DNA from: an uncultured Bacteroides sp.
GTDB taxonomy: Bacteria > Bacteroidota > Bacteroidia > Bacteroidales > Bacteroidaceae
Reading direction: 5' to 3'
NCBI GenBank assembly: GCA_900552075.1
Contig: URYL01000011.1
Coordinates: 43,119 to 107,118 of the forward strand
Length of the DNA stretch: 64,000 bases
Made by a program: the position numbers and the translations under genes. The notes beneath the pieces are model-generated. The model made no database searches. It was not told where the DNA came from and saw nothing but the letters and a program-made list of their open reading frames with translations. Of the stretch, positions 61,024-64,000 are shown piece by piece (the first letter of the stretch is position 1; the number at the start of each line of letters is the position of its first letter).

Positions 61024-62336
61024 AAGATTGTTCCTTTAAGCGACGTTTCGTCTTCGTTGAAACCTCCCAAACACACTTTGACCAAATGATTGTCCAATTT
61101 GTCGTCGTGGGTCAATTCCACCCGGATATAGTTTTTGGTAAAACCGTGCATGGGGGCACCAGCCTTGGATTTCTCCATCAACACCTCTGCTTCTTGTCCG
61201 ATATGACGGGCATAGAATACCTTGGTCTTCTCGTCCGAAAGTTCCAGCAGACGCTGGCTTCTGGCATGTTTCTCTGTGGCCGGCACTACATAATCAATCT
61301 TCAACGCCTGCGTACCCGGACGTTCGGAATAGCTGAATACGTGCAGCTGCGTTACATCCAGTCCTTTGATAAACTCGTATGCTCGTTCAAAATACTCAGG
61401 CGTTTCTCCTCTTGTTCCTACAATCACATCCACGCCAATAAACGCATCGGGCATCAAAGACTTGATTTTGGCTACTTTTGATGCAAACAAAGCCGTATCA
61501 TAACGACGGCGCATCAATTTCAGCACTTCATCGCAACCTGACTGTAAAGGAATATGAAAATGTGGCATGAAACGACGGGAACGAGCTACATACTCAATGA
61601 TTTCATCGGTCAGCAGATTAGGCTCAATGGAAGAGATGCGGTAACGCTCAATACCTTCCACTTCATCCAGTGCCTTGACCAGATCAAAAAAAGTTTCTCC
61701 GGTCGTTTTCCCGAAATCACCGATATTCACTCCGGTCAACACAATTTCTTTTCCACCTTCTGCAGCCGCCTGACGAGCCTGTTCCACCAGATCTTCTATC
61801 TTTCCATTCCGACTTCGCCCACGGGCAAAAGGAATCGTACAATAAGAACAGAAATAATCGCAACCATCCTGTACTTTCAAGAAATAACGGGTACGGTCAC
61901 CTCTTGAACAAGAAGGCGAAAACGTACGGATATCTTTCGTAGCCGTCACTACTGCCTCACCGTGAGCATGTTTCTCCAGATTACCCAAATATTTCATAAG
62001 CTCACCTTTCTGCTCAGCCCCCAACACCAGGTCTACTCCCTCTATATCGGCTACTTGCCCCGGCTTCAGCTGCGCATAACATCCCGTTACTACAATAAAA
62101 GCCCCAGGATGCTGGCGGGAAAGACGATGAATGGCCTGACGGCATTTTTTATCCGCCATTTCCGTCACCGAACAGGTATTAATCACACAAATATCCGCTT
62201 TCTCCCCTTTACGGGCAGTACGGACTCCTGCTTCTTTCAGGGTTTTCCCGATAGAAGAGGTCTCTGCAAAGTTCAACTTGCAGCCCAGCGTATAATAAAC
62301 AGCTACTTTATCTTGAAAAATAGTTGTATCAATCAT
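61020..62336 (-). CDS. mtaB: tRNA t6A37 methylthiotransferase
   Basis: MtaB converts t6A37 to ms2t6A37 in ANN-decoding tRNAs. The 438-residue protein has the N-terminal UPF0004 domain with its Fe-S cysteines (YTLGCKLNFAETSSIG, VINTCSVTEMADKKC, VTGCYAQLKPG). The radical-SAM triad is in CDYFCSYCTIPFARGRSR, and a C-terminal TRAM-like part is present. A -7 box (TAACTTTG on the minus strand, 62369-62362) lies 26 bp upstream. Confidence 0.94.
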   Translation of the reverse strand: MIDTTIFQDKVAVYYTLGCKLNFAETSSIGKTLKEAGVRTARKGEKADICVINTCSVTEMADKKCRQAIHRLSRQHPGAFIVVTGCYAQLKPGQVADIEGVDLVLGAEQKGELMKYLGNLEKHAHGEAVVTATKDIRTFSPSCSRGDRTRYFLKVQDGCDYFCSYCTIPFARGRSRNGKIEDLVEQARQAAAEGGKEIVLTGVNIGDFGKTTGETFFDLVKALDEVEGIERYRISSIEPNLLTDEIIEYVARSRRFMPHFHIPLQSGCDEVLKLMRRRYDTALFASKVAKIKSLMPDAFIGVDVIVGTRGETPEYFERAYEFIKGLDVTQLHVFSYSERPGTQALKIDYVVPATEKHARSQRLLELSDEKTKVFYARHIGQEAEVLMEKSKAGAPMHGFTKNYIRVELTHDDKLDNHLVKVCLGGFNEDETSLKGTIL

Positions 62337-62641
62337 ATCTTTTTATCATTTTAGAAGTCTGCAAAGTTACACATAATTCACGACTCTTGAAACGAGTTAG
62401 TGGTAATTGCCTCCCCTTATCAAGAGATTTTGGAGTCTTTTCAGTCCTTCTTGGAAAATTTATCAAATTTGGAAATAAAAAATTATGTTTTGAAACACAT
62501 TACAAATCAAGCAGATAAGTTTTAAAACATATTTTTTTGAAAAAAAATCGCTCAAAAGTGAACAACGTATTAGAAAAGTCTATATCTTTGCAGCGTTTTA
62601 AGAAAACAACATAAGTATTACAGATTTAAAAAGCAAAGAAA
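62337..62641. promoter_or_regulatory. Divergent promoter region between mtaB and the small lipoprotein gene
   Basis: A minus-strand -7 element TAACTTTG (62369-62362) serves mtaB and a plus-strand TATCTTTG (62583-62590) serves the lipoprotein gene, giving it a leader of about 45 nt. No clear -33 TTG is seen for either. The 200 bp between them are AT-rich without a gene. Confidence 0.6.
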
Positions 62642-62836
62642 ATGAAAAAATTAGTATTTTTGTTCGTAGCATTTGCTGCAGTTTCTTTCGCTTCTTGCGG
62701 AAACAAAGCAGCTAACAGTGAAGCAGCATCTGATTCAGATTCAGTAGCAGTAGTTGAAGAAGCAGCTCCGGTTGTTGATTCAGCAGCAGTTGTTTGCGAT
62801 TCAGTAGCAAGTGACTCAGCTGTAGTAGCTGAATAA
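62642..62836 (+). CDS. Very small acidic lipoprotein
   Basis: The 64-residue product has a signal peptide and lipobox (FAAVSFASC, Cys19). The ~45-residue mature part is built almost only of Ala, Val, Ser, Asp and Glu (SDSDSVAVVEEAAPVVDSAA), with one further cysteine. It has no fold I recognise and may be an abundant outer-membrane-anchored peptide. The good -7 box, short leader and strong terminator suggest a real, well-expressed monocistronic gene. Confidence 0.75.
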   Translation: MKKLVFLFVAFAAVSFASCGNKAANSEAASDSDSVAVVEEAAPVVDSAAVVCDSVASDSAVVAE

Positions 62837-62858
62837 TCTCGAACACTAGAGAGAATTG

Positions 62859-62893
62859 AAAGTCTGTAAGCTCAGCCTACAGACTTTTTTTAT
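62859..62893 (+). terminator. Terminator of the small lipoprotein gene
   Basis: The perfect 10-bp stem AAAGTCTGTA / TACAGACTTT with a 9-nt loop is followed by a T-run. Confidence 0.9.
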
Positions 62894-63215
62894 GTCCTTT
62901 TGCTACCTTCAAACAATTAATCCAATACCCCCCACCAACAGCACTTTTCCAATTTACATAAATGTGCTTCTGATATCAAGAACCATTACCCAGTCATCAC
63001 CACTTTAGTTACGACTTTTATTTCTTAACCTATAATAACGGCAACCCGTATTTCACCCCACACAGTCGGTCAAAACCTCAAACAGACTTCCGACCCCTCC
63101 TCCTACATCCCACCCGATTTGACTTTTCACATCCACCCGTTTTCCTGCTCATCTTCTTCCACCTTCTACACATTTTTACCTACAAAACACACACAACCCT
63201 AGCCCCCGAACAAAC
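62894..63215. other. Gene-free, G-poor stretch between convergent transcripts
   Basis: No gene or RNA is seen. From about 63080 to 63215 the plus strand is strongly depleted of G and rich in C, T and A (e.g. CCCCTCCTCCTACATCCCACC). I find no array with 21/22-bp pitch here. Confidence 0.6.
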
Positions 63216-63249
63216 AAAAACCCCGAACAGACATTCGTCCATTCGGGGG
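63216..63249 (-). terminator. Terminator of the rpsR-rplI operon
   Basis: CCCCGAA (63221-63227) and TTCGGGG (63242-63248) form the stem. The plus-strand A5 at 63216-63220 is the T-tract on the minus strand. It lies 27 bp after the rplI stop. Confidence 0.8.
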
Positions 63250-63275
63250 ATTTATCAAGTATTTACAGATACAAA

Positions 63276-63725
63276 TTAAGCTTCTTCTGCAACTACTTCG
63301 AAAGGAATTTCTACAGAAACTTCCTTGTGAAGTTTAACAACAGCTTTGTAGTGTCCAACTTCTTTTACATTGTCTTTTACAAAGATAATCTTACGATCGA
63401 TGTTGTGACCCAACTTAGCCAATTCATCAGCAATCTGAATGCTGCCTACTGAACCGTAGATTGAACCAGTTGCACTAACCTTAGTAGCAATAGTCAAAGA
63501 AACACCCTTCAATGTTTCTGCTACAGCTTCAGCATCTTTCTTAATCTTCTCCAATTTATGAGCACGCTGCTTCAATTCTTCAGCCAACATTTTCTTTGCA
63601 GCCGGAGAAGCAATCACTGCTTTACCAGTCGGAATAAGATAGTTACGACCATAACCAGACTTAACGGTTACAATATCATTCTTGTAGCCCAAGTTAACTA
63701 CGTCTTCTTTCAAAATCAGTTCCAT
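63276..63725 (-). CDS. rplI: Ribosomal protein bL9
   Basis: The 149-residue protein begins MELILKEDVVNLGYKNDIVTVKSGYGRNYLIP, the L9 signature whose core is GYGRNYLIP, followed by the long connecting helix and the C-terminal rRNA-binding domain. It is the last gene of the usual rpsF-rpsR-rplI operon; rpsR lies 18 bp upstream. Unusually for this phylum it is preceded by a full Shine-Dalgarno sequence. Confidence 0.97.
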   Translation of the reverse strand: MELILKEDVVNLGYKNDIVTVKSGYGRNYLIPTGKAVIASPAAKKMLAEELKQRAHKLEKIKKDAEAVAETLKGVSLTIATKVSATGSIYGSVGSIQIADELAKLGHNIDRKIIFVKDNVKEVGHYKAVVKLHKEVSVEIPFEVVAEEA

Positions 63726-63734
63726 ATTCTTATT

Positions 63735-63741
63735 CCTCCTT
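63735..63741 (-). promoter_or_regulatory. Strong Shine-Dalgarno sequence of rplI
   Basis: AAGGAGG on the minus strand (63741-63735) ends 9 nt before the rplI ATG. Such sequences are rare in Bacteroidia, where the ribosome hides its anti-Shine-Dalgarno. Confidence 0.75.
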
Positions 63742-63743
63742 TA

Positions 63744-64000
63744 TTATTTCATCATATCAGTTACGAAAGGCAGTAAAGCCAAGTGACGAGCTCTCTTAAC
63801 AGCCTGCGCAATACGACGCTGGAACTTCAATGAAGTACCTGTAATACGGCGCGGAAGGATTTTTCCCTGTTCGTTCAAGAATTTCTTCAGGAATTCAGGA
63901 TCTTTGTAGTCGATGTACTTAATACCGCTCTTCTTGAAACGACAGTATTTTTTCTTCTTAACGTCTACTGAAGGCGGAGTTAAATATCTGATTTCTGATT
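63744..64000 (-). CDS. rpsR: Ribosomal protein bS18, C-terminal part (5' end outside window)
   Basis: Reading the minus strand from the window edge gives [54 protein letters not shown] and ends [12 protein letters not shown] with TAA at 63746-63744. This is the conserved S18 sequence ([11 protein letters not shown] core); only the first few residues are missing. It is followed by rplI after 18 bp. Confidence 0.96.
   Translation of the reverse strand, partial: SEIRYLTPPSVDVKKKKYCRFKKSGIKYIDYKDPEFLKKFLNEQGKILPRRITGTSLKFQRRIAQAVKRARHLALLPFVTDMMK

Overview
The window is chromosomal DNA from a member of the Bacteroidales, most likely a gut Bacteroides or Phocaeicola species. The evidence is: promoters of the TTG-N19-21-TAnnTTTG type in front of many genes; a near absence of Shine-Dalgarno sequences; a periplasmic choloylglycine-hydrolase family enzyme; a serine-type sulfatase; several protein families known mainly from Bacteroidetes (DUF4199, DUF6452, DUF6048); and a methylmalonyl-CoA decarboxylase cluster of the succinate-propionate pathway. 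I see no prophage, insertion sequence, CRISPR array or SusCD-type polysaccharide locus. Most of the window is ordinary core genome.

Layout. 1-8 kb: end of a cell-wall amidase, an MCE/MlaD protein, dnaA, a nitroreductase, a B12-dependent ribonucleotide reductase, folB and gph. 8-19 kb: on the minus strand a Sel1 protein, mnmA and marC. On the plus strand follows a six-gene run (Crp-type regulator, dipeptidyl carboxypeptidase, lipoprotein, dCMP deaminase, C-terminal processing protease, 5-formyl-THF cyclo-ligase), then recF with a DUF721 gene, and a TPR protein. 19-28 kb: ribH, a tandemly duplicated tRNA-Tyr/tRNA-Gly pair, sulfatase, gcvT, pepT, an outer-membrane barrel, a PurF homologue without its catalytic cysteine, two tRNA-Thr genes and a probable structured RNA. 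28-41 kb: membrane and envelope genes, mntP, apbE, and a radical-SAM/TIGR03915 pair split by a bile-salt-hydrolase-like gene, then truA, a YeiH transporter and an AraC regulator. 41.7-49.8 kb: a five-gene operon whose products all carry export signals and which ends in a caspase-fold protease. 50-56 kb: an ECF sigma factor with a membrane partner, then the sodium-pumping methylmalonyl-CoA decarboxylase operon with epimerase. 56-64 kb: acyltransferase, nitroreductase, kdsC, maf, mtaB, a tiny lipoprotein, rplI and rpsR.

Two things stand out. First, four intergenic sites (near 8.0, 25.9, 32.7 and 51.2 kb) each hold four or five tandem short palindromes at a strict 21- or 22-bp pitch. Each site uses a different palindrome sequence, so the architecture rather than the sequence is shared. 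I know of no named element that matches. Second, the 41.7-49.8 kb operon combines a LPP20-like protein, a DUF4384-type protein, a transglutaminase-like protein, a WD40/OmpA-like protein and a TPR-caspase, all predicted to be outside the cytoplasm. It looks like a coherent, uncharacterised protease system.

Coordinates and motifs were read by eye. Family names rest on recognition of motifs and length, not on database searches. Several starts were moved inward from the longest open frame where a promoter, signal peptide or family alignment argued for it.
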